From Pseudomonas fluorescens (GTDB lineage Bacteria > Pseudomonadota > Gammaproteobacteria > Pseudomonadales > Pseudomonadaceae), in the NCBI RefSeq assembly GCF_001902145.1, contig NZ_MRST01000022.1, positions 277,474 through 341,473 on the forward strand: DNA of 64,000 bases, written 5' to 3'. Shown piece after piece: positions 15,599 through 23,850 of this stretch; the first letter of the stretch is position 1, and each line of letters starts with the position of its first letter. The notes beneath the pieces are model-generated. The model searched no databases, was not told the DNA's origin, and worked only from the letters and a program-made list of their open reading frames with translations. The position numbers and the translations under genes are program-made.

Positions 15599-16371
15599 CG
15601 CATCCCGAGCTGATCCCCACCCCGCCGAACACCGCCACCACCCGTTTCACGGTGCTGACGGTCAATATCCACAAGGGTTTCACCGCGCTGAATCGACGCT
15701 TCATCTTGCCCGAGCTGCGTGAGGCCGTGCGCAGTGTGGGCGCGGACATGGTGTTCTTGCAGGAGATCCATGGCACTCACGAACACCATCCACAGCGCTA
15801 CAGCGACTGGCCGAAAATGCCGCAATATGAATTCCTCGCCGACAGCATCTGGCCGCAATTTGCCTATGGGCGCAATGCGGTTTACCCCCATGGGGACCAT
15901 GGCAATGCGCTACTGTCGAAATTCCAGATTATCCGTTACGACAACCTCGACATCTCGCAAAGCGGCCATGAAAACCGGGGCCTGCTGCATTGCGTGCTGC
16001 GCCTGCCGGGCAGCGGCCAGCAAGTGCACGCGATCTGCATCCACCTGGGCTTGCGCGAGGTGCATCGCCAACAACAATTGCGGTTGCTGGAGCAACGTAT
16101 TGGCGAGATTCCGGCCGATGCGCCGTTGGTGGTCGCCGGCGACTTCAATGACTGGCGGCAAAAAGCCGACCTGAGCCAAAGCGGCCTGCAGGAAGTGTTC
16201 ATGCACACCCACGGCAAACCGGCGCGTACGTTCCCGGCACGCCTGCCGTTGCTGCCCCTAGACCGCATTTATGTGCGCAACCTGACCATCCACAGCCCTC
16301 GCGTGCTCACCACTCGCCCCTGGTCCCACCTGTCTGACCATGTGCCGCTGTCGGTGGAGGTGGGGTTATGA
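15595..16371 (+). CDS. Endonuclease/exonuclease/phosphatase family protein (YbhP-like)
   Basis: A 258-residue EEP-fold hydrolase. Metal and catalytic motifs are TVNIHKG (22-28, Asn), FLQEIHG (Glu), the phosphate-binding GDFNDW near 180-185, LDRIYVRN and the terminal SDHVPL with the general-base His. No signal peptide is seen. In E. coli ybhP sits directly before clsB (ybhO) and ybhN; the same order here supports that identity. The substrate is unknown; a phosphodiester in lipid metabolism is plausible. It overlaps both neighbours by 4 bases. Confidence 0.85.
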   Translation: MTHPELIPTPPNTATTRFTVLTVNIHKGFTALNRRFILPELREAVRSVGADMVFLQEIHGTHEHHPQRYSDWPKMPQYEFLADSIWPQFAYGRNAVYPHGDHGNALLSKFQIIRYDNLDISQSGHENRGLLHCVLRLPGSGQQVHAICIHLGLREVHRQQQLRLLEQRIGEIPADAPLVVAGDFNDWRQKADLSQSGLQEVFMHTHGKPARTFPARLPLLPLDRIYVRNLTIHSPRVLTTRPWSHLSDHVPLSVEVGL

Positions 16372-17630
16372 ACGTTGCGGTAGACCATATCGCCACGGAT
16401 CAGCCGCCGGATGACAGCAAGGCGCGGGATCTGGATTACGGCTGGCAGAGCGGCAACCGCGTGGAGTTGCTGGAGAACGGCGAGGCGTACTTTCCTGCCG
16501 TGTTCGAGGCTTTGCGGGCGGCAGAGCGCGAGATCCTGCTGGAGACCTTTATCCTCTTTGAAGACAAGGTCGGCTACGAGCTGCACAGCATCCTCATCGA
16601 CGCAGCCAAGCGCGGGGTGAAGGTGGTGGTGAGCCTCGACGGTTTTGGCTGCGGCGAACTGAGCCCGGCCTTTCTTCGGGAGTTGGCCGAGGCCGGGGTG
16701 ATGGTGCAGATGTTCGACCCGGCGCCCAAGACCCTGGGCATACGCACTAACTGGTTTCGCCGCCTGCATCGCAAGATCGTAGTGGTGGACGCCCGCGTGG
16801 CGTTTATCGGCGGGATCAATTTTTCCGCCGACCATCTGGCGGATTTCGGCCCCGAAGCCAAGCAGGATTACACCGTGCAGGTGATCGGCCCGGCCGTGGC
16901 CGACCTGCACCATTTCGCCCTCGCCCAAAGTGGCCGCCAGGTGCGCAGCCGTCGCGGTTGGCGACGGCGCCAGCAGCGGCCTTCGCCCTGGACAAACGAG
17001 CCAGGCGACGGTCTGGTACGCCTGATTTATCGCGACAACATCCAGCATCGTAACGATATCGAGGAGGCGTATATCCACGCCTTGAGCCAGGCCCGGCAGC
17101 GGGTGGTGATCGCCAACGCCTACTTCTTCCCCGGCTATCGCCTGCTTCGTGAGATCCGTAACGCGGCGCGTCGTGGCGTGCAGGTGCAGTTGATCATGCA
17201 GGGCCAGCCCGACGTGCTGTTGGCGAAACTGGCCGCGCGCATGCTCTATGACTACTTGCTCAAAGATGGCGTGGTGATTCACGAATACTGCCAACGCCCG
17301 CTGCACGGCAAGGTGGCGCTGGTGGATGACGAATGGAGCACCGTCGGTTCGAGCAATCTGGACCCACTGAGCCTGGCATTGAACCTGGAGGCCAATGTGC
17401 TGATTCGCGACCGGGCGTTCAATCAGCAGCTATACGAACGCCTGGAAGCCCTCGCCCACAATCATTGCCAGACCATGCCGGAAAAGCGCAAGCCACGCCT
17501 GTGGCTCTGGCGCTTGACCGTGGGTTTCCTGGTGTTTCATGTGATGCGCCATTTCCCGGTTCTGGCCAGTTGGTTACCGGCCCACAAGCCGCGTTTGAAG
17601 CCTTTTGAGATCACGCCCCATGACGCCTGA
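16368..17630 (+). CDS. clsB: Cardiolipin synthase B
   Basis: A 420-residue phospholipase D-superfamily enzyme making cardiolipin from phosphatidylglycerol. Two HxKx4D motifs are visible: HRKIVVVDARVAFIGGIN (about 137-154) and HGKVALVDDEWSTVGSSN (about 309-326). Unlike ClsA there are no N-terminal membrane helices; one hydrophobic segment near residue 385 (LTVGFLVFHVMRHFPV) may anchor it to the inner membrane. It overlaps the YbhP-like gene (ATGA) and the YbhN-like gene (11 bases). The operon order ybhP-clsB-ybhN matches E. coli. Confidence 0.92.
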   Translation: MNVAVDHIATDQPPDDSKARDLDYGWQSGNRVELLENGEAYFPAVFEALRAAEREILLETFILFEDKVGYELHSILIDAAKRGVKVVVSLDGFGCGELSPAFLRELAEAGVMVQMFDPAPKTLGIRTNWFRRLHRKIVVVDARVAFIGGINFSADHLADFGPEAKQDYTVQVIGPAVADLHHFALAQSGRQVRSRRGWRRRQQRPSPWTNEPGDGLVRLIYRDNIQHRNDIEEAYIHALSQARQRVVIANAYFFPGYRLLREIRNAARRGVQVQLIMQGQPDVLLAKLAARMLYDYLLKDGVVIHEYCQRPLHGKVALVDDEWSTVGSSNLDPLSLALNLEANVLIRDRAFNQQLYERLEALAHNHCQTMPEKRKPRLWLWRLTVGFLVFHVMRHFPVLASWLPAHKPRLKPFEITPHDA

Positions 17631-18588
17631 AGCCCCTTCACAACCGCAAGCCTCTGGGTTCAAGCGCTGGAAGAAACCGCTGACGATTGCGTTCTTCGTG
17701 CTGCTGATCGTGTTGTTCACCCTGCTCGCCCGGCGCATCGACTGGAGCGAAGTGTTCCAGACCCTGAGCGAGTTCAAGCTACGCACGCTGTTCATCGCCG
17801 GCGCACTGACACTGTGCAGTTTCATTGTCTACGCCTGTTTCGATTTGATCGGCCGCACCTACATTCGCCAGCCGTTGCGTTGGAAGCAGATATTGCCGGT
17901 GGGCATCATCAGCTACGCGTTCAACCTCAACCTCAGCGCCTGGGTCGGCGGCATCGCCATGCGGTATCGGCTGTATTCGCGCCTGGGCGTGAGCACCAGC
18001 AATATCGCCAAGATCCTCGGACTGAGCCTGGCCACCAATTGGTTCGGCTATATGACGTTGGCCGGGGTGGTGTTCAGCAGCGGGTTGGTCACCCTGCCGC
18101 CGGGCTGGAAACTGAGCAGCGGCGCCTTGCAAGGTGTCGGGGTGTTATTGGTGAGCGCGAGCCTGGGTTACCTGGCGGCGTGCCGGTTTTCGAAAAAGCG
18201 CGCGTGGTCGATTCGCGGTATCGAAATCAACTTGCCGTCGCTGCGCATGGCCTGTTTGCAACTGGCCCTGGGTGCGTTGAACTGGTCACTGATGGCCGCG
18301 GTGATATTTACCTTGCTGCCGGCCAAACTGGATTACCCATTGGTGCTGGGGGTGTTGCTGATCAGTGCGATTGCCGGGGTGGTCACCCATATTCCCGCCG
18401 GGTTGGGGGTTTTGGAGGCGGTGTTCATTGCGCTGTTGCAGCATGAGGCGTCGCGGGGGAGTTTGCTGGCCGGGCTGATCGCGTACCGGGCGATTTATTT
18501 TATTTGCCCGTTGTTGATTGCACTGGTGATGTATTTGGGGGTGGAGGCCAAGGCCAAGGCGTTGCGGGTCAAGAAAACAGCCAGATAG
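17620..18588 (+). CDS. YbhN-like lysylphosphatidylglycerol synthase-type membrane protein
   Basis: A 322-residue inner-membrane protein with about eight hydrophobic helices of the LPG_synthase_TM/UPF0104 type. Family marks are the helix pair with NLNLSAWVGGIAMRYRLYSRLGVS and the HIPAGLGVLEAVFIALL segment. It has no aminoacyl-transferase domain, so it is not an MprF enzyme but a YbhN-type membrane partner or flippase-like protein. The start at 17620 lies inside the last codons of clsB, indicating coupling. It is the last gene of the block, followed by a REPIN. Confidence 0.87.
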   Translation: MTPEAPSQPQASGFKRWKKPLTIAFFVLLIVLFTLLARRIDWSEVFQTLSEFKLRTLFIAGALTLCSFIVYACFDLIGRTYIRQPLRWKQILPVGIISYAFNLNLSAWVGGIAMRYRLYSRLGVSTSNIAKILGLSLATNWFGYMTLAGVVFSSGLVTLPPGWKLSSGALQGVGVLLVSASLGYLAACRFSKKRAWSIRGIEINLPSLRMACLQLALGALNWSLMAAVIFTLLPAKLDYPLVLGVLLISAIAGVVTHIPAGLGVLEAVFIALLQHEASRGSLLAGLIAYRAIYFICPLLIALVMYLGVEAKAKALRVKKTAR

Positions 18589-18608
18589 AACTGAGGTGAT
18601 GGTGACAT

Positions 18609-18682
18609 CGCCTTCGCGAGCAAGCCCGCTCCCACAGGTGGACCGCATTCAAAATGTGGGAGCGGGCTTGCTCGCGAAGGCG
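18609..18682. repeat. REPIN between ybhN-like and hydrolase genes
   Basis: Two perfect 28-bp inverted REPs (18609-18636 and 18655-18682) with an 18-base spacer. It lies in the convergent gap after the clsB operon. Confidence 0.9.
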
Positions 18683-18702
18683 TCAGCCCAGGCACAGATG
18701 AA

Positions 18703-19458
18703 TCAACGGGACTGGATAATGCTCAACCGCTCCCCCACCACCATCTCGGTAATCCAGTCCACCAGGATCGAGGTGTACGCCTGCTGCGACACCGGGTCGC
18801 TCAAGGCATGGTCGGCGCCGTCGATGATGCGATGGGTCAGTGAATGGGTCTGCTGGCACGCCGCGCGGTAACTCATGATGGTGGCATGGGGCACATGGTC
18901 GTCGGTTTCCGACTCGACAATCAGCACATCGCCGGTAAATTGCGCACAGGCATGCAGGGCACGATTGGTTTCGGCGTGCACGAGGGTGCCGCGGTAATCC
19001 ATCAGGTCGGCTTTATCCAAGTCGCGCTTGGGCTTGAGCCATTCCTGGTCGCGGTACAGTGCCGGCACACGCAGCGCCAGCCAACGTACCGGGCGCAACG
19101 AGGTGAGTATCGCCGCCAGGTAGCCGCCATAACTGGTGCCCACCACCGCCACTGCCGAGGTGTCGATAGCCGGGTGGGACAGCAGGCGGTCGTAGGCGGC
19201 CAGCAGGTCGCGCAGGTTGTCTTCGCGGGTGACGCGCGACAAGGGGATGCCGGTGCCAGCATGGCCACGCAGGTCGAAGGTCAGGCACACACACCCAAGG
19301 CCCGCGATACCTTTGGCCCGATCCAGGTCGCGCTCCTGGCTGCCGCCCCAACCGTGCACGAACAACACACCGGGTACTTTGGACTTGGGACTGAGGAATG
19401 TCCCGCTCATCTGTTCGTCGTCTATATCGATGGTGATGCTCTCGCTTCTAGCCGTCAT
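18703..19458 (-). CDS. Alpha/beta hydrolase family protein
   Basis: A 251-residue serine hydrolase. The oxyanion motif is VLFVHGWGGS (31-40), the nucleophile elbow GTSYGGYLA places Ser at 109, and the acid and base lie in VESETDDHVPHA and DGADHALSD. There is no signal peptide, and CLTFDLRGHAGTG is typical of dienelactone/acylaminoacyl-type hydrolases. Its start overlaps the stop of the upstream DUF3182 gene by 11 bases, so they form one operon. Substrate unknown. Confidence 0.85.
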   Translation of the reverse strand: MTARSESITIDIDDEQMSGTFLSPKSKVPGVLFVHGWGGSQERDLDRAKGIAGLGCVCLTFDLRGHAGTGIPLSRVTREDNLRDLLAAYDRLLSHPAIDTSAVAVVGTSYGGYLAAILTSLRPVRWLALRVPALYRDQEWLKPKRDLDKADLMDYRGTLVHAETNRALHACAQFTGDVLIVESETDDHVPHATIMSYRAACQQTHSLTHRIIDGADHALSDPVSQQAYTSILVDWITEMVVGERLSIIQSR

Positions 19459-20557
19459 AAGTCTTGACCGTCACATACTTGAGTAGAAAGTCGCTGTTTT
19501 CGGCCGGGCCTCGGTATACCTCGATGGCATCCGCCGGCAGCGCTTGGTCTACATAGGTTTCTACCGAGGACACACGGATGGCCTTCAGGCCCGGATGGTT
19601 GATAAAACTCTGCAACGCCGCGACTTCCGCGCTGCTGGCCCCGCCCATGCGCCAGGATTGTTCGAGCACACCACTGCGGCGCTGGCCTGCGCTGTCCAGG
19701 CCTTGGGCGATGTCGTAGTTGCGGCGCGAGGCGAAGAAGCCCGGGTAGGCCTCATTCGCAGCACGGTCGAAAACCAGCGCCTGTTCGATGGCCTCACGCA
19801 CGTCATCAGGCAGATCCAGTTTGAGCAGCGCTGCGTAATCACCGGGAACGACCAGCAGATCGGAACCGCCGTAGACCTTTTCCCCTTGCCCGTCTTGCGT
19901 CAGGTGCTGCTCGCCGCAGTAACTCAAAAGGTGATCGCCGATAACACTCTGGCCCACACTGTGGGTGACCACATCGTGCAGGTCTTGTTCCAGCACGACG
20001 CCTTCATCGAACATTCTGGCCGCTTCCGGGCGCGCCAGTATCGCGTCGAACTCATCCAGGCTGTGGATAACTTCCTGGCCCCTTCCTGCACAGGCGTTTA
20101 CGGGTTTCAGACGAATCGGGCCGCTGTAGAGCAAGCGGGTCGCGGCAGGCCGTGCATCCTCAAGGGCGAACACGCTCACACCGTCCAACACCACGTCACG
20201 CACACGCTCGCAGAATGACGGCGACCAGCCTTCGGGCGCCTTGGCCTCGGGACTCAGCAGGCCGTGACTGATGGCTTTGGTGCAGATGAAAGCGTGATCG
20301 ACATAGCCGCCCCACAGATCTTGTGGCCCCTTGATATTGAGCTGGCGCGCTTGGGCGGGCCCGACCAGGGTTTGCGTGGGCAGCAGGTACAGTTCCCGAC
20401 TCGCATGCAGGGCTGGGTCGTAACTGCCACCGAACTTGAGCCCCAGGATCTGCGCCAGCCAGCGTGCGAGGGCTCGGTTGGTTTCGATTTCATGCAGGGG
20501 CGCACCTTCTCTCATCGAGTGGGCAACCACCCACTTCTTGGGACTTATGGGGGTCAT
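19448..20557 (-). CDS. DUF3182 family protein (ATP-grasp-like)
   Basis: A 369-residue cytoplasmic protein of the DUF3182 family, whose role is not known. The region PIRLKPVNACAGRGQEVIHSLDEFDAIL (about 146-173) looks like the lysine/glycine-rich nucleotide loop of ATP-grasp enzymes, followed by a hinge-like MFDEGVVLEQDLHD and a C-terminal GVLEQSWRMGGASSAE segment that may bind substrate. It is coupled by an 11-base overlap to an alpha/beta hydrolase, suggesting make-and-break chemistry on one amide or ester. That is inference from fold and context. Confidence 0.72.
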   Translation of the reverse strand: MTPISPKKWVVAHSMREGAPLHEIETNRALARWLAQILGLKFGGSYDPALHASRELYLLPTQTLVGPAQARQLNIKGPQDLWGGYVDHAFICTKAISHGLLSPEAKAPEGWSPSFCERVRDVVLDGVSVFALEDARPAATRLLYSGPIRLKPVNACAGRGQEVIHSLDEFDAILARPEAARMFDEGVVLEQDLHDVVTHSVGQSVIGDHLLSYCGEQHLTQDGQGEKVYGGSDLLVVPGDYAALLKLDLPDDVREAIEQALVFDRAANEAYPGFFASRRNYDIAQGLDSAGQRRSGVLEQSWRMGGASSAEVAALQSFINHPGLKAIRVSSVETYVDQALPADAIEVYRGPAENSDFLLKYVTVKTYDG

Positions 20558-20725
20558 GCGTTCCCCTTTCTATCAGCCGTTGTGTATCAAGAGGGGTGCA
20601 TGGATCAGGCCAACGCTGGGCTTGAGCGGATGGTTGTTAAATCAATCAGTTGCGCAAAAAGTGATGGCCGTTAGCCTGTTTTATTCTGCACGACCGCAGG
20701 TCAATCCTACGGCGTTCTGCACGAT
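20558..20725. promoter_or_regulatory. Gap upstream of the DUF3182-hydrolase operon
   Basis: A 168-base gap after the GlxA-type gene, expected to hold the promoter of the DUF3182 operon. AAGGGGAA lies close before the ATG as ribosome site. No clear terminator or operator was seen. Confidence 0.35.
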
Positions 20726-21697
20726 TCAAACCCCAAAGCGGTTGCGGTAATCGCTGGGAGACAGGCCGGTGATTTTTTTGAACATGGCGCGAAAGGCGCT
20801 GGGGTCCTGATAGCCCACGGTCCAGGCAATGTGATCGATCGTGCCGTTGGTGAACTCCAGCATCTGCCGCGCCTTGCCGACCCGCAGGTGCTGGCAGTAC
20901 TCGGTGGGTTTCAAGCCGGTGGCGTTGCGAAAGCGCCGCAAGAACGTGCGCTCTTCCAGGTTCGCCTCCTGCGCCATCGCCGCCACGGACACATCCACCG
21001 CGCCACTGGCTTGCAGCCAATGCTGGACCTTGAGGACCGCACCATCACCATGCCTGAGAATCGGCGCAAAATTGCTACCGCACTGGCTGGCGCTGGCGCT
21101 GTGTTCGATCACCAGAAAACGCGCCGTGTCGGCTGCAATGCTCGGGCCCATCAATCGGTCGACCAGGCGCAGGCCCAGTTCCGACCAGGCCATCAGCCCC
21201 GCGGAAGTGATCAGGTCGCCGTCATCGACAATGGGTTTATCCGCTTCCAGGCGCACCGCCGGGTAACAGGCCGCAAAGGACTTCGCGGAAGACCAGTGAG
21301 TGGTGGCGCTGCGGCCATCCAACAGGCCGCTGCGCGCCAGCATGATAGAGCCTATGCACACGCCGCCCAGCACGGTGCCGGCTGCATGTTGCTGGCGCAG
21401 CCATTGCAGCAGCGCAGGCGGCGCCTGGTCTTCGGTGAACTCGGCAATCGAGGGTGGCACCAGCACGGCCATCATCGGTTGGTCGGGGCCGGGGTGACTA
21501 TCGAACGCGCGGACGGGCGTGCCATGGGCATCTACCTGCCAGTGGCTGACCCGCAGCAGCGGTAGTTGCGCAGATTCATGCTCGGCGGCGATGCGGTTAG
21601 CGACCCCGAACAGGTCGGTCAGCCCGTGGACTGCGGCGAGTTGCGCGCCCTGGTAGATCAACACACCCAGCTCGACAGTGCTGCGTTGCGCGGCCAT
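20726..21697 (-). CDS. GlxA family transcriptional regulator (DJ-1/PfpI + AraC HTH)
   Basis: A 323-residue regulator. The N-terminal DJ-1/PfpI-like domain (about 8-185) carries the nucleophile-elbow region GGVCIGSIMLARSGLLDGR with a Cys. The C-terminal AraC/XylS DNA-binding domain (about 225-320) has two helix-turn-helices: DVSVAAMAQEANLEERTFLRRFRNATG and DHIAWTVGYQDPSAFRAMFKKITGLSPSDYR. The start at 21697 is chosen for AGGGGGA 9 bases upstream. It is divergent from an isochorismatase-family gene, the usual arrangement for GlxA-type regulators and their target. The inducer is unknown. Confidence 0.9.
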   Translation of the reverse strand: MAAQRSTVELGVLIYQGAQLAAVHGLTDLFGVANRIAAEHESAQLPLLRVSHWQVDAHGTPVRAFDSHPGPDQPMMAVLVPPSIAEFTEDQAPPALLQWLRQQHAAGTVLGGVCIGSIMLARSGLLDGRSATTHWSSAKSFAACYPAVRLEADKPIVDDGDLITSAGLMAWSELGLRLVDRLMGPSIAADTARFLVIEHSASASQCGSNFAPILRHGDGAVLKVQHWLQASGAVDVSVAAMAQEANLEERTFLRRFRNATGLKPTEYCQHLRVGKARQMLEFTNGTIDHIAWTVGYQDPSAFRAMFKKITGLSPSDYRNRFGV

Positions 21698-21793
21698 TGT
21701 CAGTTTTCCCCCTGTTATTGTCGGTGCAGCCAATTCTCGGTGTGATCGACAGCTAAGATACTAGGCCCATCAACCCATCACGAGGCAACACAC
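21698..21793. promoter_or_regulatory. Divergent promoter region, glxA-type regulator / isochorismatase
   Basis: A 96-base gap between divergent start codons. It must hold both promoters and probably the operator of the regulator. No -35/-10 pair was assigned with confidence. Confidence 0.4.
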
Positions 21794-22357
21794 ATGGCCA
21801 AGCAGGCGCTCATCCTAATCGATATCCAGAACGACTACTTCCCCCTGGGCAAGTGGCCGCTCGACGGCGTGGAAGCCGCAGCGGACAAGGCGGCGCAGGT
21901 GCTAAAGGCGTTTCGGCAGGCAGGCGATGCAGTGATTCATGTACGCCATGAGTTCGCTGGCGACGACGCACCGTTCTTCACACCGGGCTCCGAAGGCGCG
22001 CACTTGCACGCCAAGGTGCTCAACGAGGGCGATGAACCGGTGGTGCTCAAACACTTTGTGAATGCGTTTCGCCAAACCAACCTGCGCCAATTGCTGGAAC
22101 AGCGCAGCATCACCGACGTGGTGGTGGTGGGCAGCATGAGCCATATGTGCGTTGACGCCGTGGTGCGGGCGGCAGCGGACCTAGGCTACAAGGTTACGGT
22201 GATCCATGATGCCTGCGCGACCCGCGACCAGGAATTCAACGGCCAGGTGATTGCGGCGGCGCAGGTGCACGGGGCGTACATGGCCTCCCTGGCATTTGGC
22301 TATGCGGAAGTAGTGTCTGCAGAGGAATATCTGAAAGCCCAAGCAGCGGCTGCGTGA
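21794..22357 (+). CDS. Isochorismatase-family cysteine hydrolase
   Basis: A 187-residue cytoplasmic cysteine hydrolase. The catalytic triad of the family is visible: Asp10 (ALILIDIQNDYF), Lys86 (VVLKHFVNAF) and Cys119 (VVGSMSHMCVDAVVRAA). The non-proline cis-bond region before the Cys is typical. Substrates in this family are amides such as nicotinamide, ureidoacrylate or oxamate; nothing here decides between them. The divergent GlxA-type regulator probably controls it. Confidence 0.88.
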   Translation: MAKQALILIDIQNDYFPLGKWPLDGVEAAADKAAQVLKAFRQAGDAVIHVRHEFAGDDAPFFTPGSEGAHLHAKVLNEGDEPVVLKHFVNAFRQTNLRQLLEQRSITDVVVVGSMSHMCVDAVVRAAADLGYKVTVIHDACATRDQEFNGQVIAAAQVHGAYMASLAFGYAEVVSAEEYLKAQAAAA

Positions 22358-22378
22358 CCACCGCCCGGGCTGATCGCT

Positions 22379-23143
22379 TTAGCGTGTGGCGATGATGAAC
22401 AGCCGCGGAAAGGGCAACAACACCGTGCCATCGGCCAGGGCTGGATAAGCCTGGGTAATTCGCGCCTGGTATTGCTGCAGGAAGGCGGCTTTTTCATCGT
22501 CCGTCAACGGCGCAAGAAAAGGCCGCAATGCCGAAGCCTTGAACCACTCCACCACCGCCGCGTGGTCCGCCAACGGGTGTTGATAGGTGGTGCGCCACAC
22601 ATCCACGGTAGTGCAATGCTTGCTCAGCAGTTCGTAGTAGTAACTGGCGGTGTGCCGTTCATTGTGTTTGACCGCCCCGATCTTTGCCGACCATGGGCCA
22701 TCGGCCGCGACTTCTCGCGCAAGACGATGGGCGGGCTCGTCAAGGTTGTCCGGGGTTTGCACCGCCAGCGTACCGCCTGGGTTCAGTTGGTGGACCAAGT
22801 GCGGGTAGAGCGTGGCGTGGTCGGGCAGCCATTGCAGCGAGGCATTGGCCAGGATCACATCCAAGCGTTGCGCAGGATGCCAGGCGCCGATGTCTGCCAG
22901 CTCGAAGTTCAACCTGGGTAGGCGTTTGCGGGCGTCCACCAACATGTCATCGGAGCTGTCCATACCCGTGACCTCTGCTTGGGGGAAACGCTCGGCCAGT
23001 ACTTCGGTGGAGTTCCCCGGCCCGCACCCCAGGTCGACTGCGGTGCCCACGTCGGTGTTAGGAATTGCCGCAACCAGGTCACGGACGGGGCGAGTGCGCT
23101 GCTGTTCGAACATCGTGTACTGCTTGGCGGACCAGGTCATCAC
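22379..23143 (-). CDS. tam: Trans-aconitate 2-methyltransferase
   Basis: A 254-residue SAM-dependent methyltransferase that would detoxify trans-aconitate, an inhibitor of the TCA cycle. The sequence follows E. coli Tam: WSAKQYTMFEQQRTRPVRDL at the start, motif I AVDLGCGPGNSTEVL, the loop ANASLQWLPDH and the C-terminal FPRLFIIATR. Two ATGs lie one codon apart (23143 and 23140); the second may be used. It converges with the isochorismatase gene with only 21 bases between. Confidence 0.9.
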   Translation of the reverse strand: MMTWSAKQYTMFEQQRTRPVRDLVAAIPNTDVGTAVDLGCGPGNSTEVLAERFPQAEVTGMDSSDDMLVDARKRLPRLNFELADIGAWHPAQRLDVILANASLQWLPDHATLYPHLVHQLNPGGTLAVQTPDNLDEPAHRLAREVAADGPWSAKIGAVKHNERHTASYYYELLSKHCTTVDVWRTTYQHPLADHAAVVEWFKASALRPFLAPLTDDEKAAFLQQYQARITQAYPALADGTVLLPFPRLFIIATR

Positions 23144-23325
23144 AGCCTTCCTTCTTTCTTAGAGGTGGCGACAGACTAAATCGTGTGAGCCATGAGAACA
23201 AATGCTGGGGTGGGTGTGCTGCCTGTACAAAGGCATCCCGTGCGCGACGCATGGGCGTCGTCTATAAAAAACCCCCGATGCTTTCGCTATCGGGGGTTTT
23301 GTTTGTTCAGGGTCGGTCTTGGACC
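23144..23325. other. Gap between tam and ssb
   Basis: A 182-base gap holding the promoter of tam (with AAGGAAGGCTG as ribosome site on the minus strand) and the ssb terminator. No other signal was seen. Confidence 0.4.
23266..23301 (-). terminator. Rho-independent terminator of ssb
   Basis: A 9-bp stem ACCCCCGAT / ATCGGGGGT around GCTTTCGC, with A-run before and T-run after. It could stop both strands, but it fits the end of ssb, which ends at 23326. Confidence 0.9.
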
Positions 23326-23841
23326 TTAGAACGGGATATCGTCATCAAAGCTGTCGAAATCCTGAGCTGGTTGCGGAGCAGCCTGTTGTGGCGCTGGGCG
23401 CGACTCACGCTGTGGCTGCTGGCTTGGCTGCGGACGCGACTGCTGTGGGCGCGGCGCCGAGTTGGACATGCCGCCCTGGCCCTGTTGGTCGCCCTGTGGA
23501 CGGCCGCCCAGCAGTTGCATGGTGCCTTGCATGTCGACCACGATTTCGGTGGTATAACGCTTGATGCCGTCTTTTTCCCACTCGCGGGTTTGCAGTTTGC
23601 CTTCGATGTACACCTGCGAACCTTTGCGCAGGTATTCACCGGCGATCTCTGCGACCTTGCCGAACATCGACACGCGGTGCCATTCGGTCTTCTCGACCTT
23701 CTGGCCGGTCTGCTTGTCGGTCCACTGTTCGCTGGTCGCCAGGCTCAGGTTGGTCACGGCGTTACCGTTAGGCAAGTAGCGAACTTCGGGATCCTGGCCG
23801 CAAGTACCGACCAATATGACTTTGTTAACCCCACGGGCCAT
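23326..23841 (-). CDS. ssb: Single-stranded DNA-binding protein
   Basis: A 171-residue OB-fold protein covering ssDNA in replication, repair and recombination. The fold (1-110) opens with [43 protein letters not shown] is highly conserved. A Gln/Pro/Arg-rich disordered linker follows, and the acidic tip [11 protein letters not shown] recruits partner proteins. It follows the MFS gene by 9 bases. In E. coli ssb is divergent from uvrA; here the MFS gene lies between them, the usual Pseudomonas arrangement. Confidence 0.97.
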   Translation of the reverse strand: MARGVNKVILVGTCGQDPEVRYLPNGNAVTNLSLATSEQWTDKQTGQKVEKTEWHRVSMFGKVAEIAGEYLRKGSQVYIEGKLQTREWEKDGIKRYTTEIVVDMQGTMQLLGGRPQGDQQGQGGMSNSAPRPQQSRPQPSQQPQRESRPAPQQAAPQPAQDFDSFDDDIPF

Positions 23842-23850
23842 AACGTTCTC

